Part shown: in pieces, positions 26,399-34,734 of the stretch
How positions within the stretch are numbered: the stretch's first letter is position 1
Layout of the letters: each line of letters opens with the position of its first letter
NCBI GenBank assembly: GCA_030041295.1
Contig: JASHOD010000053.1
Location: 1-64,000, forward strand
Direction of reading: 5' to 3'
Source of the DNA: Nitrososphaerales archaeon
Lineage (GTDB): Archaea > Thermoproteota > Nitrososphaeria > Nitrososphaerales > CADDZS01
Length of the DNA: 64,000 bases
Notes under the pieces: model-generated
What the model was told of the DNA's origin: nothing
Seen by the model: only the letters and a program-made list of their open reading frames with translations
The model's database searches: none
Program-made: the position numbers and the translations under genes

Positions 26399-27382
26399 CT
26401 AGTACACTCGCGTGACCCAGTCGTCGCGACCAAACGTCTCGCGCCCGACCACAAGATCAAAATAGGCTTTAGCTAGCTTTTCTGTAACGGCTCCGACTTT
26501 TCGGTTTCCAACTGGTTTCTTGTCAACGCTCAGAACTGGTGCAATGCCTGCGGCCGTTCCGGTCAAGAATATCTCGTCGGCAGTGTAAAGTTCGGATCTG
26601 CCTACTTCTCGCTCGATGATTTCCACGCCGAGCTTCTTTGAGAGGAAGATTATGGTATCTCTGGTCAATCCCTTGAGAATCGAGGAGCCAACCGATGGTG
26701 TTACTAATTCCTCATCTTTCACGACGAAAATGTTCTCACCTGTTGCTTCAGATACCTTGCCAGTTGCGTTGAGCATGATTGCCTCATCATATCCATTCTT
26801 TGCAGCCTCCCGTTTTGCAAAGACAGAGTTCACATAATTTCCACAAATCTTGGCCATAGGTGGCGTTACTGGATCATAGATTCGCGTCCAGCTAGAGACA
26901 CAAACATCCAAACCAGCTTTCGCGAAATACTGTTTGAAAGGAAAAGCTACGATCGCCGCATCAATTGGATAGTTGATAAAACCTAGGTTGATTCCTGAAA
27001 AACCCACGAAGACGATTGGTCGAATGTAGCAGTCTCCTCTGATTTTATTGGCTCTTAGAAGATCAACGCACGCATTTTCAAATTCTGTCGAAGTGTACTT
27101 GCATTCCAAATCACATATCCTTGCGGATTCAAGTAGTCGTTCAAAGTGCTCTCCAAGCCTGAACACGTACAGTTTATCTTCAGATCCATAACCTCGGATG
27201 CCTTCAAAGACCCCGGTTCCGTAATGAAGTGAATGAGTCATAACAGGGACAGTTGCGTTATCCCAGGCAACCAATTCGCCGTTCATCCATACAAAATCCA
27301 CTTTTTGGATTTCGGGTCTCGTTGCTTGTGTTGATTCTCTTCTTTGTTCCAGTTCTGTTTGCATTTTCTTTTTCTCACTCAT
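26399..27382 (-). CDS. ilvE: Branched-chain amino acid aminotransferase
   Basis: A fold-type IV PLP aminotransferase (327 residues) carrying out the last step to Val, Leu and Ile. Conserved blocks are THSLHYGTGVFEGIRGY, the PLP Lys region NYVNSVFAKREAAKNGYDEAIML, GKVSEATGENIFVVKD and EIFLTGTAAGIAPV. The first 30 residues are a charged lead not usual in the family. Same strand and close spacing to leuB (56 nt) and ilvC. Confidence 0.96.
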   Translation of the reverse strand: MSEKKKMQTELEQRRESTQATRPEIQKVDFVWMNGELVAWDNATVPVMTHSLHYGTGVFEGIRGYGSEDKLYVFRLGEHFERLLESARICDLECKYTSTEFENACVDLLRANKIRGDCYIRPIVFVGFSGINLGFINYPIDAAIVAFPFKQYFAKAGLDVCVSSWTRIYDPVTPPMAKICGNYVNSVFAKREAAKNGYDEAIMLNATGKVSEATGENIFVVKDEELVTPSVGSSILKGLTRDTIIFLSKKLGVEIIEREVGRSELYTADEIFLTGTAAGIAPVLSVDKKPVGNRKVGAVTEKLAKAYFDLVVGRETFGRDDWVTRVY

Positions 27383-27438
27383 TTTTCCTTATCGCAAAGT
27401 TATTTCATTCAGTTCTTCTTCCTCGGGTTTTTTCCGTG

Positions 27439-28554
27439 TCAAATCTCGGGGAAGCGTAAGGGGCATTTTTTTGATACTTGACGAATTTCTTGGGAGACAG
27501 CCTCAGCGACTCGATTTGTGTTCGCATTACCTCCAATATCTGGTGTCTTTACACCAGAAGCAATAACAGAATGAATCGCTGCTTCCACAATTCGAGATGC
27601 TCTGTTAAAGTCAGAATTTCCTTTTGTCTTTGCGAGCCAATCTAGCATCATCTTGATCGAAAGGAACATCGCAATCGGATTTGCTATGCCCTTTCCTGCG
27701 ATATCAGGCGCAGCGCCGTGAACTGGTTCAAAGAGAGCAAAATGTTCGCCTATGTTTGCAGACGGAGCTAGTCCTAATCCACCAGCTATTTGCGATGCTT
27801 CGTCGGACAGTACATCTCCGTACATATTTGAAGTTACGATAACATCGAATGCCTCTGGATTCCTAACTAGATTCATCGCGGCCGAATCTACATACATATT
27901 CGAGAAATGAACAGAAGGATATTTCTTTGAAACACTCTCACAGCTTTTTACAAATAGTCCGTCGCTTTTTGGCAGGACGTTTGACTTTGAAACGCAGATT
28001 ACTGACGGGTCGGATTTCCTCTCGTTGTTGTGTTCTTTTTGCCTCGATAATGCTTGCTCGAATGCATATTTTGCAATTCGCAAACTTGCTCTCTTCGTAA
28101 CGACCTTTAGAGCAGTTGCCTTCTGACCGGACGCATCTATTGATTCTCTCCCCACGTAAAGATCTTCCGTGTTTTCTCGCACAATGACCAAGTCTACATT
28201 TGGAAATTTGGATTCGACGAAAGGAAGATTTTTCGCTGGACGTATGTTTGCATAAAGATCCAGCTCTTGCCTTATTTTGAGAATTGTATCTTTCGCTGTC
28301 TCTCCGACAGGGGCCTTCAGGCAAGCATCAGATTCTTTGATCACTTCTAAGGAGCTTTTTGGAAGAGCTTTTCCATTTCTTTTGAGTTCTCTATCTCCGG
28401 CTGGGGCGTTTACATAATGAAAATTGAGATCGAAAGTCTCTGAAATAGAATCGAGCACAACTCTAGCCGCTTCGAAGAGTTCTGGTCCTATACCATCTCC
28501 CTCAATGCATGATAGTACTACAAAAGATTCGCTTCTCAAATTAAACCACCTCAT
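27439..28554 (-). CDS. leuB: 3-isopropylmalate dehydrogenase
   Basis: A 371-residue beta-decarboxylating dehydrogenase. It opens IEGDGIGPELFEAAR, has RPAKNLPFVES, VIVRENTEDLYVGRE, the metal-binding TSNMYGDVLSDEASQIAGGLG and the NAD-site FEPVHGAAPDIAGKGIANP. In this family isopropylmalate, isocitrate and homoisocitrate enzymes are hard to separate by eye; the location between leuA and ilvE makes isopropylmalate (and possibly methylmalate for Ile) the likely substrate. Starts 7 nt after the leuA stop. Confidence 0.93.
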   Translation of the reverse strand: MRWFNLRSESFVVLSCIEGDGIGPELFEAARVVLDSISETFDLNFHYVNAPAGDRELKRNGKALPKSSLEVIKESDACLKAPVGETAKDTILKIRQELDLYANIRPAKNLPFVESKFPNVDLVIVRENTEDLYVGRESIDASGQKATALKVVTKRASLRIAKYAFEQALSRQKEHNNERKSDPSVICVSKSNVLPKSDGLFVKSCESVSKKYPSVHFSNMYVDSAAMNLVRNPEAFDVIVTSNMYGDVLSDEASQIAGGLGLAPSANIGEHFALFEPVHGAAPDIAGKGIANPIAMFLSIKMMLDWLAKTKGNSDFNRASRIVEAAIHSVIASGVKTPDIGGNANTNRVAEAVSQEIRQVSKKCPLRFPEI

Positions 28555-28561
28555 GTTCCAT

Positions 28562-30136
28562 TTAGGATGTCATCGCTGCAATTGTCTGGGCAGGACGAAC
28601 GATTTCTTGGTTGCCATCCTGCCTAGATCTGCGGAGCATTGTTTCGTTGATACCGCTCATCATAGCATAAACACTTGCCATCACGATATCCTGTCCTGCC
28701 GCTGAAGCAGAGCATACGTTCCCTCTGTCGTCTTCAACTTTCACGAGTACTTCGGCTTCTGCATCAGTACCTCCGCTCACGGCCTCGATTCTGTATTCGC
28801 GTAGCGTCACCTTTGCATAACGATCGGTAACCTGAGAAATTGCTTTTAGTACAGCATCAACAGGTCCAACGCCTGTCTGGGCGGTAGTGGTTGAATCATT
28901 GTTTCCAAATGCGAGCCTTACAGAAGCAGTTGGAACAGTGTTAATTCCAGTAATGATCGCAAGATCAGTTATCTTGAAATAAGAATCTCGTTTTGCTAAA
29001 CCACTTATCTCGCGTGCCAACCGGTCTAAGTCGCTATCTGTCACTGGTTTGCCTTGATCTCCAATCTCTTTCACTTTCTGAACGACTTTCTTCAGTTCAT
29101 CGGAGGTGAGATTGAAGCCAAGAGATTTCAATTGTGAGTAAACCCCGTGTGTTCCAGCGTGTTTACCTGCTTGGATCCGTCTAGAAGCACCAACGAGCTC
29201 TGGCTCCATGGGTTCATAGGTGGCTGGCATATTCAAGACGCCATGCGTGTGAATTCCTGATTCGTGGCCAAATGCATTTTCACCAACTATGGCTTTGTTT
29301 GGTTGCAAAAGCACACGGGTCAATTTGGAAACTGTTCGCGAGGTTTCGTAGAGCAACTTTGTTTTGATCCGGCACTCGATACTGTACAATCTAGAAGCTG
29401 CCATTACGAATTCTTCGAGCGACGCATTCCCCGCTCTTTCGCCCAGTCCGTTAATAGTTACATGCGCCTGATCTGCGCCGGCATTCACTCCAGCTAGGCT
29501 GTTCGCAACGGCGAGTCCATAATCATCGTGGCAATGAACACTTATGGGAATTCGTATTTGCGATTTCAAGTACCTAATTAGTTCGGCAAATCTCTCTGGA
29601 GTGCTAGTGCCGACGGTATCAGGAACATTGATTCGTTCCGCCCCGACTCGCTCCGCTTCGCGAAACGCCTTTACAAGAAAATCTCTCTCTGTCCTAGTAG
29701 CATCTTCTGCAGAAAATTCGACCTTTATTCCGTGAGCTTTCGCATATTCTATACCGGCGATTTCGGATTCAAGGGCCTTTTCTCTTGAAATTTTGAGCTT
29801 GTACTGCAGGTGCAAGTCGGAAGTTGCTATGAAGAGGTGACCATAGCTAATGTCACAATCGATCAGTTTGTCAATGTCTGCCTTGTCAACCCTTGAGAGA
29901 GCAGTGATCTGTGAGGATAACCCAAGTTTGTTAATTCTTTTGACCGCATCATATTCCCCCTCGGAAACTACAGGGAACCCGGCTTCTATGACATCGACGC
30001 CCAGCCGATCAAGGGACTTTGCTATCTCCACCTTGTTATCAGCTGTAAGCGATACTCCCGGAGTCTGCTCACCGTCACGAAGTGTTGTGTCGAAAATGCG
30101 TACTTTACTTACGGATTGATACGGAGAGTAATCCAT
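28562..30136 (-). CDS. leuA: 2-isopropylmalate synthase (or citramalate synthase)
   Basis: A full-length 524-residue alpha-isopropylmalate/homocitrate-family enzyme. The catalytic TIM barrel starts FDTTLRDGEQTPGVSL, with HCHDDYGLAVANSLAG (metal His) and NGLGERAGNASLEEFV. A linker (HESGIHTHGVLNMPATYEP) and a C-terminal LeuA_dimer allosteric domain (ATVSVRL-like, VGPVDAVLKAIS) follow. Acetyl-CoA is condensed with 2-oxoisovalerate (Leu) or pyruvate (Ile via citramalate); the two cannot be told apart by eye. The start overlaps the ilvN stop by one base. The separate regulatory-domain gene downstream may act on it. Confidence 0.93.
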   Translation of the reverse strand: MDYSPYQSVSKVRIFDTTLRDGEQTPGVSLTADNKVEIAKSLDRLGVDVIEAGFPVVSEGEYDAVKRINKLGLSSQITALSRVDKADIDKLIDCDISYGHLFIATSDLHLQYKLKISREKALESEIAGIEYAKAHGIKVEFSAEDATRTERDFLVKAFREAERVGAERINVPDTVGTSTPERFAELIRYLKSQIRIPISVHCHDDYGLAVANSLAGVNAGADQAHVTINGLGERAGNASLEEFVMAASRLYSIECRIKTKLLYETSRTVSKLTRVLLQPNKAIVGENAFGHESGIHTHGVLNMPATYEPMEPELVGASRRIQAGKHAGTHGVYSQLKSLGFNLTSDELKKVVQKVKEIGDQGKPVTDSDLDRLAREISGLAKRDSYFKITDLAIITGINTVPTASVRLAFGNNDSTTTAQTGVGPVDAVLKAISQVTDRYAKVTLREYRIEAVSGGTDAEAEVLVKVEDDRGNVCSASAAGQDIVMASVYAMMSGINETMLRRSRQDGNQEIVRPAQTIAAMTS

Positions 30137-30750
30137 CAGTCATCTCTCCTTAAAGCAGTTAGACCCGTACGGACTACTTCCTTCACCACGCCTGACTTTG
30201 AAGCCTCTTCGATGAAGGAATCAATTCCCTCCGGCGTCGAGCAGAATTCTACAACTAGTGAGTCATGGGTGGAATCAACGGCCTTAGCCCCGAGAGCGTT
30301 AGACAAGTCAAGTATTTCGCGTCTAGCCTCTGATGAGTTGGTCTCGAACTTCACCAGAGCAAGTTCTCTTACTATGGAATCTTGTCTCGTCATCATGCCG
30401 ACTTCGATTACGTCAATCATTTTTCGGAGCTGTTTTACCAAAAGTACTAGAGAGGTATCGTCTCCAGAGGGCACAATTGTCATACGAGCCAGTTCAGAAT
30501 GCGAAGTTCTCCCTATCGCGATGCTTGTAATGTTGAATCCCTTTGCTCTGAACATACTAGAAACTCTGTGTAATACGCCTCGCTGGTTTTCGACTATAGC
30601 ATAGACAATCGCGTGCGAGTGTTTCTGCCTAGTTTTTTGCAGTACCTCGTCGCTCCTTGATTTGGAAGCTTCTAGAATCGGTTTAGCGGTAGAAAGAGGA
30701 CTCTGCGGAGTTGAGGACGACGTTGGAGAAGAAGGTGAAGAGGCGCTCAT
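30136..30750 (-). CDS. ilvN: Acetolactate synthase regulatory subunit
   Basis: A 204-residue small subunit. The N-terminal ACT domain begins after a low-complexity Ser/Pro lead of about 20 residues: AIVYAIVENQRGVLHRVSSMF, FNITSIAIGRTSHSELARMT. The second ACT-like domain is residues about 125-190 (REILDLSNALGAKAVDST). It binds valine in relatives and confers feedback control on IlvB. Start overlaps the ilvB stop by 4 nt, so translation is coupled. Confidence 0.94.
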   Translation of the reverse strand: MSASSPSSPTSSSTPQSPLSTAKPILEASKSRSDEVLQKTRQKHSHAIVYAIVENQRGVLHRVSSMFRAKGFNITSIAIGRTSHSELARMTIVPSGDDTSLVLLVKQLRKMIDVIEVGMMTRQDSIVRELALVKFETNSSEARREILDLSNALGAKAVDSTHDSLVVEFCSTPEGIDSFIEEASKSGVVKEVVRTGLTALRRDD

Positions 30751-32429
30751 GCTACGACCATATCCTTCAAAGCGGTTCCTGGAACGACGAAGGGAAATAC
30801 ATCTTCTTCAGGAGAAATTGGAACGTCGATAACTGTGGCGACATCACTCTTGAGTCCGAGTTTTACGGCTTTGGAGAATTCTTCTAAAGATTGAGCACGT
30901 AGTCCTTGAGCTCTGTAGGCTTCCGCGAGCTTGACATAATCTGGTAAGCTGTAGAGCTTGACGCCATTATATCGACGTCCGTAGAATAACCTCTGCCATT
31001 GAGCGACCATCCCGAGCATTCCGTTGTTAATCACAACTACAATCACTGGGATGTTATCTAGAACGGATGTTGCTAGGGCCGCTTCTGTCATGTTAAAACT
31101 GCCATCGCCAGCAATGTCTAGGACGGGACGATCTGGACTTGCAACCTTGGCTCCAATTGCCGCCGGAAAACCAAATCCCATCGTTCCCAGTCCTGTTGAA
31201 CTGTAGAACGTTCCAGGCTCTATAACATCGAAATGAAGCGAAGCCCACATCTGACACTGCCCAACTTCGGTCGTCACGATTGCCTGTGAGGGAAGAGAAT
31301 CTCTGAGCGTTTTGAGAAGGCTTATCGCACTGACCTTTGTCATGTCTACAGAAAATTCACTCTTGCAATGATCCTTGACCTCCGTGAAACGATCCTGCCA
31401 CTTTTTCAGTTCATTTCGTCTAGCTCTTCGTTTGAGTGAATGTATCATCATTTGAAGTGACGCTCTAACATCTCCAACGATTCCGAGATCGACTTCTTTG
31501 TTTTTGTTGATCTCGGAAGGATCAATGTCTATGTGAATCACTTTGGATTCTTTGACAAACTCAGAAACCTTGCCGGTTGATCTGTCTGAAAATCTCGTCC
31601 CGATTGCGATCAAAACATCAGCTTCAAGAGTCAGCCTGTTTGCCTCGATGTGGCCATGCATTCCTATTGGTCCGAGTGCCAGCGGATGAGTCTCGCTGAA
31701 CACGCCCTTTCCCTTGAATGTCGTCGCGACTGGTATCATCAGCATCTCTGCAAGGGCTTGCAGTTCACTGAACGCTCCAGAAATTGCGACTCCTCCTCCG
31801 GCTAGTATCATCGGCCTTTCTGCCGAAAGGATCATGTCAAGGGCTCGTTCTACCTCTGGACCGCTAGGCTCGCCAGGCGGGTCATAACCTCGTACCCTGA
31901 TGGCGTTTGGAAATTCTGTTTCAGCTTCATTGGTTTGGACGTCTTTTGGAATGTCGATTAAAACTGGGCCCGGTCTACCAGAAGAAGCAATGAAGAAAGC
32001 CTTCTTTACAGCGTGAGGGATTTCGTTTGGCTTTAGAAGCTGGAAAGTATACTTCGTAACCGGCGTGGCGACCCCGACTATATCACATTCTTGAAATGCA
32101 TCGCGCCCTATGCTTGAGGTCGCTACCTGACCCGTAATTGCGATCATAGGAATAGAGTCCATGTAAGCGGTCGCAATTCCTGTTACTAGGTTTGTAGCTC
32201 CAGGACCGGACGTAGCTAGACAGACTCCGGGCTTTCTTGAAACTCGTGCAAAGCCATCCGCCATGTGGGCTGCGAGTTGCTCGTGCCTAACTAAGATGTG
32301 TCTTATACTCGAACTTCCCAGTTCATCATAGATTGGAAGGTTCGCCCCTCCAGGCATACCAAAGATAACCTTCGTGCCTTCGTTTTCCAGCTGTTTGATG
32401 AGAGATTTTGATCCAGATAGCTTTACCAA
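30747..32429 (-). CDS. ilvB: Acetolactate synthase catalytic subunit
   Basis: A ThDP-dependent AHAS large subunit of about 560 residues. It shows VIFGMPGGANLPIYDEL, the catalytic Glu region LVRHEQLAAHMADG, TSGPGATNLVTGIA, and the ThDP motif DIAGDGSFNMTEAALAT ending INNGMLGM. The longest frame starts at a TTG at 32453, but that overlaps the flank of a hairpin; TTG at 32429 (MVKLSGSKSL) fits homologues better. First enzyme of the long ilv-leu-phe-thr run, preceded by a hairpin and a 35-codon leader ORF. Confidence 0.95.
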   Translation of the reverse strand: MVKLSGSKSLIKQLENEGTKVIFGMPGGANLPIYDELGSSSIRHILVRHEQLAAHMADGFARVSRKPGVCLATSGPGATNLVTGIATAYMDSIPMIAITGQVATSSIGRDAFQECDIVGVATPVTKYTFQLLKPNEIPHAVKKAFFIASSGRPGPVLIDIPKDVQTNEAETEFPNAIRVRGYDPPGEPSGPEVERALDMILSAERPMILAGGGVAISGAFSELQALAEMLMIPVATTFKGKGVFSETHPLALGPIGMHGHIEANRLTLEADVLIAIGTRFSDRSTGKVSEFVKESKVIHIDIDPSEINKNKEVDLGIVGDVRASLQMMIHSLKRRARRNELKKWQDRFTEVKDHCKSEFSVDMTKVSAISLLKTLRDSLPSQAIVTTEVGQCQMWASLHFDVIEPGTFYSSTGLGTMGFGFPAAIGAKVASPDRPVLDIAGDGSFNMTEAALATSVLDNIPVIVVVINNGMLGMVAQWQRLFYGRRYNGVKLYSLPDYVKLAEAYRAQGLRAQSLEEFSKAVKLGLKSDVATVIDVPISPEEDVFPFVVPGTALKDMVVA

Positions 32430-32460
32430 TATAACTTGACAACTCCAATACAATTTTTCC

Positions 32461-32490
32461 CCAGCGAATTTCTTCTTAGAAGAACGCTGG
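32461..32490 (-). promoter_or_regulatory. Hairpin between leader ORF and ilvB
   Basis: On the minus strand CCAGCG pairs with CGCTGG and, inside it, TTCTTC with GAAGAA, closed by a TAA loop, with ATT bulged on one side: 12 base pairs in 30 nt. It begins two bases after the stop of the 35-codon ORF and ends 8 nt before the first possible ilvB start. No U-tract follows on the minus strand, so it is not a classic terminator; it could block the ilvB start or respond to ribosome position. Confidence 0.65.
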
Positions 32491-32492
32491 GT

Positions 32493-32600
32493 CTAGGCGA
32501 TAATAATGACAAGCAAGCTAAGGACTACAAGGGACACTCCCAAGTACAGAGAACCTCCCTTGAATGAGGACAAAATAGATGCAGATTGCTTGTCTGACAT
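32493..32600 (-). CDS. 35-codon ORF rich in Ile/Leu/Val codons upstream of ilvB
   Basis: ATG at 32600 to TAG at 32495-32493. The peptide starts MSDKQSASIL and ends LVVLSLLVIIIA; 15 of 35 residues are branched-chain, and the last sense codons are Val-Ile-Ile-Ile-Ala, immediately before the stop and hairpin. A TATA-like element (CTTAAATA, minus strand) lies about 31 nt upstream, so the transcript would start only a few nt before this ATG. Two readings fit: an attenuation-type leader peptide for the branched-chain operon, or a tiny single-helix membrane protein (hydrophobic residues about 18-35). Position favours the first, composition allows both. Confidence 0.55.
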   Translation of the reverse strand: MSDKQSASILSSFKGGSLYLGVSLVVLSLLVIIIA

Positions 32601-32619
32601 CGCTTCCACGCATACCCGA

Positions 32620-32646
32620 CTCTCACTTATTTAAGAATAGTGAGAG
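32620..32646. promoter_or_regulatory. Inverted repeat bracketing the TATA element of the ilvB run
   Basis: CTCTCACT (32620-32627) and AGTGAGAG (32639-32646) form a perfect 8-bp inverted repeat separated by 11 bp. The 11-bp spacer holds most of the TATA-like CTTAAATAA (minus strand, 32635-32627). A dimeric regulator bound here would cover the promoter, as expected for repression of the branched-chain run (for example by an Lrp-type protein). The divergent aminotransferase begins about 215 bp away. Confidence 0.55.
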
Positions 32647-32859
32647 GTTCTGTTTATTTTTAAGAAGGTACTTAGAGCAAGACAAAGACTGCATTTTTTT
32701 CGGTGATTAGACTATTGTCAATTACTAGGAGCTGGAATTTCAGATATATTCGTGTCATATGCGACAACTGCAAATCTACTAATAATCATAAAATAAGCGT
32801 AGGAAAAATGTCGTGTGACAAACAAAGTGCAAAGAAATCAGAGATTTATTGCAGAAAGA

Positions 32860-34023
32860 ATGAAACTTTCAAGCGAGTCAGCCACGATTCGGCTTGCGGA
32901 CAAAGCAAAAGCCCTGAAACAACGCGGCGTGGACCTCATAGATCTGACTGCCGGTCAGCCACATTTTGACACTCCAAGCAAGGTGAAGGAAAGCGCAAAG
33001 AAAGCGCTTGACTCTGGATTCACTAGTTACACGCAAAGCTCGGGTATTCCTGAACTGATAACAGCGCTTCGAAACAAGCTCAAAAATGAAAGTGGAATAG
33101 ACGTCCAAGAATCTCAGATCCTAGTTACTGTGGGCGCAAAGGAAGCAGTGTTTGACTCGGTCTTTTGCACTGTCAATCCTATGGACGAAGTTTTGATTCC
33201 AGATCCTTATTGGAACACTTACGGCGAGTGCGTCAAGCTTGCTGGAGGCGTTCCGATTTCTGTCCCAATCAGCTACGATGAGGAGAACGGTTTCCGTTTG
33301 GACATCGAGAAAATGAGGGAGTCAGTGTCAAAAAGGACGAAGATGATAATGTTGAACTCGCCTCACAACCCGACGGGAATGGTGCTTCAAAGAGGAGAAC
33401 TGGAATCTATTGCCGAGATCTGCAAGGAAAATGATCTTCTTATTGTGTCTGACGAAATTTACGAGAAGATTGTCTTCGATGATTCAAGACACTATAGCAT
33501 CGGATCCTTCGATGGAATGTCCGAGCGAACAGTCACGATAAACGGTTTCTCAAAAGCTTACGCCATGACGGGCTGGCGCTTGGGATACGCCGCTGGACCC
33601 AAAGAAGTGATCGATAAGATGAAAGTACTTCATCAGCATACCGTCACCCACCCCGCATCGTTTGCCCAGAAAGCGGCCGTAGTCGCCCTTAATGAAAGCG
33701 AAGGAGAAATAGAACAAATGCGGCAAGAGTATCAGAACCTGCGAGACTTTTTCTTTATGATGCTTCAAAAGAGGGCTGATCTCTTTTCATCGACAAAACC
33801 CGAAGGCACGTTCTACGCATTTCCAAAAATCAAAATAGACGGAATGTCATCGCAGCAGATGGCAGATGTTTTGCTCGATAAAGCTCACATACTCTGCGTA
33901 CCCGGAGCTTCATTTGGCAATTATGGAGAACCGTTTTTGCGTTTCGTTTTTGCAAACAATATGGCGACTCTCGAAAAGGTAGATAGAAGGATAGAAAAGC
34001 TAGCTCTTTCTGTAGTACAATGA
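32860..34023 (+). CDS. Class I/II aminotransferase, aspartate-type
   Basis: A 388-residue fold-type I PLP aminotransferase. Blocks: VDLIDLTAGQPHFDTP, MLNSPHNPTGMV, DEIYEKIVFDD, the PLP Lys in TINGFSKAYAMTGWRLGYAAG, and the C-terminal substrate Arg in PFLRFVFAN. The subfamily matches archaeal/thermophilic aspartate aminotransferases, which also act on aromatic substrates. I choose the ATG at 32860 (MKLSSESA); an in-frame GTG at 32815 would add 15 residues not usual in homologues. Likely supplies aspartate to the lysC-asd route or serves aromatic amino acids. Confidence 0.92.
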   Translation: MKLSSESATIRLADKAKALKQRGVDLIDLTAGQPHFDTPSKVKESAKKALDSGFTSYTQSSGIPELITALRNKLKNESGIDVQESQILVTVGAKEAVFDSVFCTVNPMDEVLIPDPYWNTYGECVKLAGGVPISVPISYDEENGFRLDIEKMRESVSKRTKMIMLNSPHNPTGMVLQRGELESIAEICKENDLLIVSDEIYEKIVFDDSRHYSIGSFDGMSERTVTINGFSKAYAMTGWRLGYAAGPKEVIDKMKVLHQHTVTHPASFAQKAAVVALNESEGEIEQMRQEYQNLRDFFFMMLQKRADLFSSTKPEGTFYAFPKIKIDGMSSQQMADVLLDKAHILCVPGASFGNYGEPFLRFVFANNMATLEKVDRRIEKLALSVVQ

Positions 34024-34268
34024 TTATTCTAGCCATGGCTTATCTGCCTGCGCCTGTGCGGAAAGAGAAAAAACTGCTTCAAATGCGATCGGAAATTCAA
34101 AATGGAAACTCATTGACTGGAAGTTCATCAAGGACTAGCAAACAGCACAAGAGAAATAAAGAAAGCGTGAATTCTCTGGCTAAATTGAGAGAGTTGCTTG
34201 ACGACAAGGATCTGGACAGAATAGAGACACCCTCAAAGAAATTCAGGAAAGGATTCAAGCTGCATTGA
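34020..34268 (+). CDS. Small basic hypothetical protein, 82 aa
   Basis: ATG at 34020 overlaps the aminotransferase stop (ATGA-type), so it may be coupled. The product is rich in Lys, Ser and Arg, mostly disordered in appearance (SSSRTSKQHKRNKES), then a helix (LAKLRELLDDKDLDR) and a basic end (KKFRKGFKLH). No family recognised. Confidence 0.4.
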   Translation: MIILAMAYLPAPVRKEKKLLQMRSEIQNGNSLTGSSSRTSKQHKRNKESVNSLAKLRELLDDKDLDRIETPSKKFRKGFKLH

Positions 34269-34323
34269 TCTCAATAAATCTGCGAGAAAACTAAATACAG
34301 ACCATACGTAGATTTTTCGCCAA

Positions 34324-34716
34324 ATGAGTATCGTCAAGAAGACCGGCGAGGTTCCGTCACTCAAGGTGGACAAAGCTGTTGGAACCGAAATCGAGTGGCT
34401 CATAGATCGCCACGATGGAGCCCCGAATTTTGAACTAAGGAAATTCAAGATCAAACCCAACGGCCGGATTCCAAAGCACTATCACCCGGACATCGAGCAT
34501 GAACAGTACGTCTTGAAGGGAAACTATGAGGTAGGAATAGGAGACAGAGTAGTTCGTGTCAAGACAGGCGACTCACTGTACATTCCGGCAGGTACCGTTC
34601 ACTGGTACAATAATATAGGGACTGAAGACGCGGAATTTCTCTGCGTCGTCCCAAAGAAGGAAGATTACAAAGCAGTCTACCTAGAAGAAGAGGAAACGAC
34701 AGCTCTAGATAAGTGA
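34324..34716 (+). CDS. Cupin-domain protein
   Basis: A 130-residue single cupin. Motif 1 is HYHPDIEHEQYVLKG (His, His and Glu metal ligands) and motif 2 is GDSLYIPAGTVHWYNN (final His). The N-terminus IVKKTGEVPSLKVDKA is a short lead. Small cupins of this kind bind metal and may sense or isomerise small molecules; no specific role is evident. It is convergent with the cystathionine gamma-synthase-family gene, 18 nt away. Confidence 0.88.
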   Translation: MSIVKKTGEVPSLKVDKAVGTEIEWLIDRHDGAPNFELRKFKIKPNGRIPKHYHPDIEHEQYVLKGNYEVGIGDRVVRVKTGDSLYIPAGTVHWYNNIGTEDAEFLCVVPKKEDYKAVYLEEEETTALDK

Positions 34717-34734
34717 ACGACGCCCTGCATTTTA

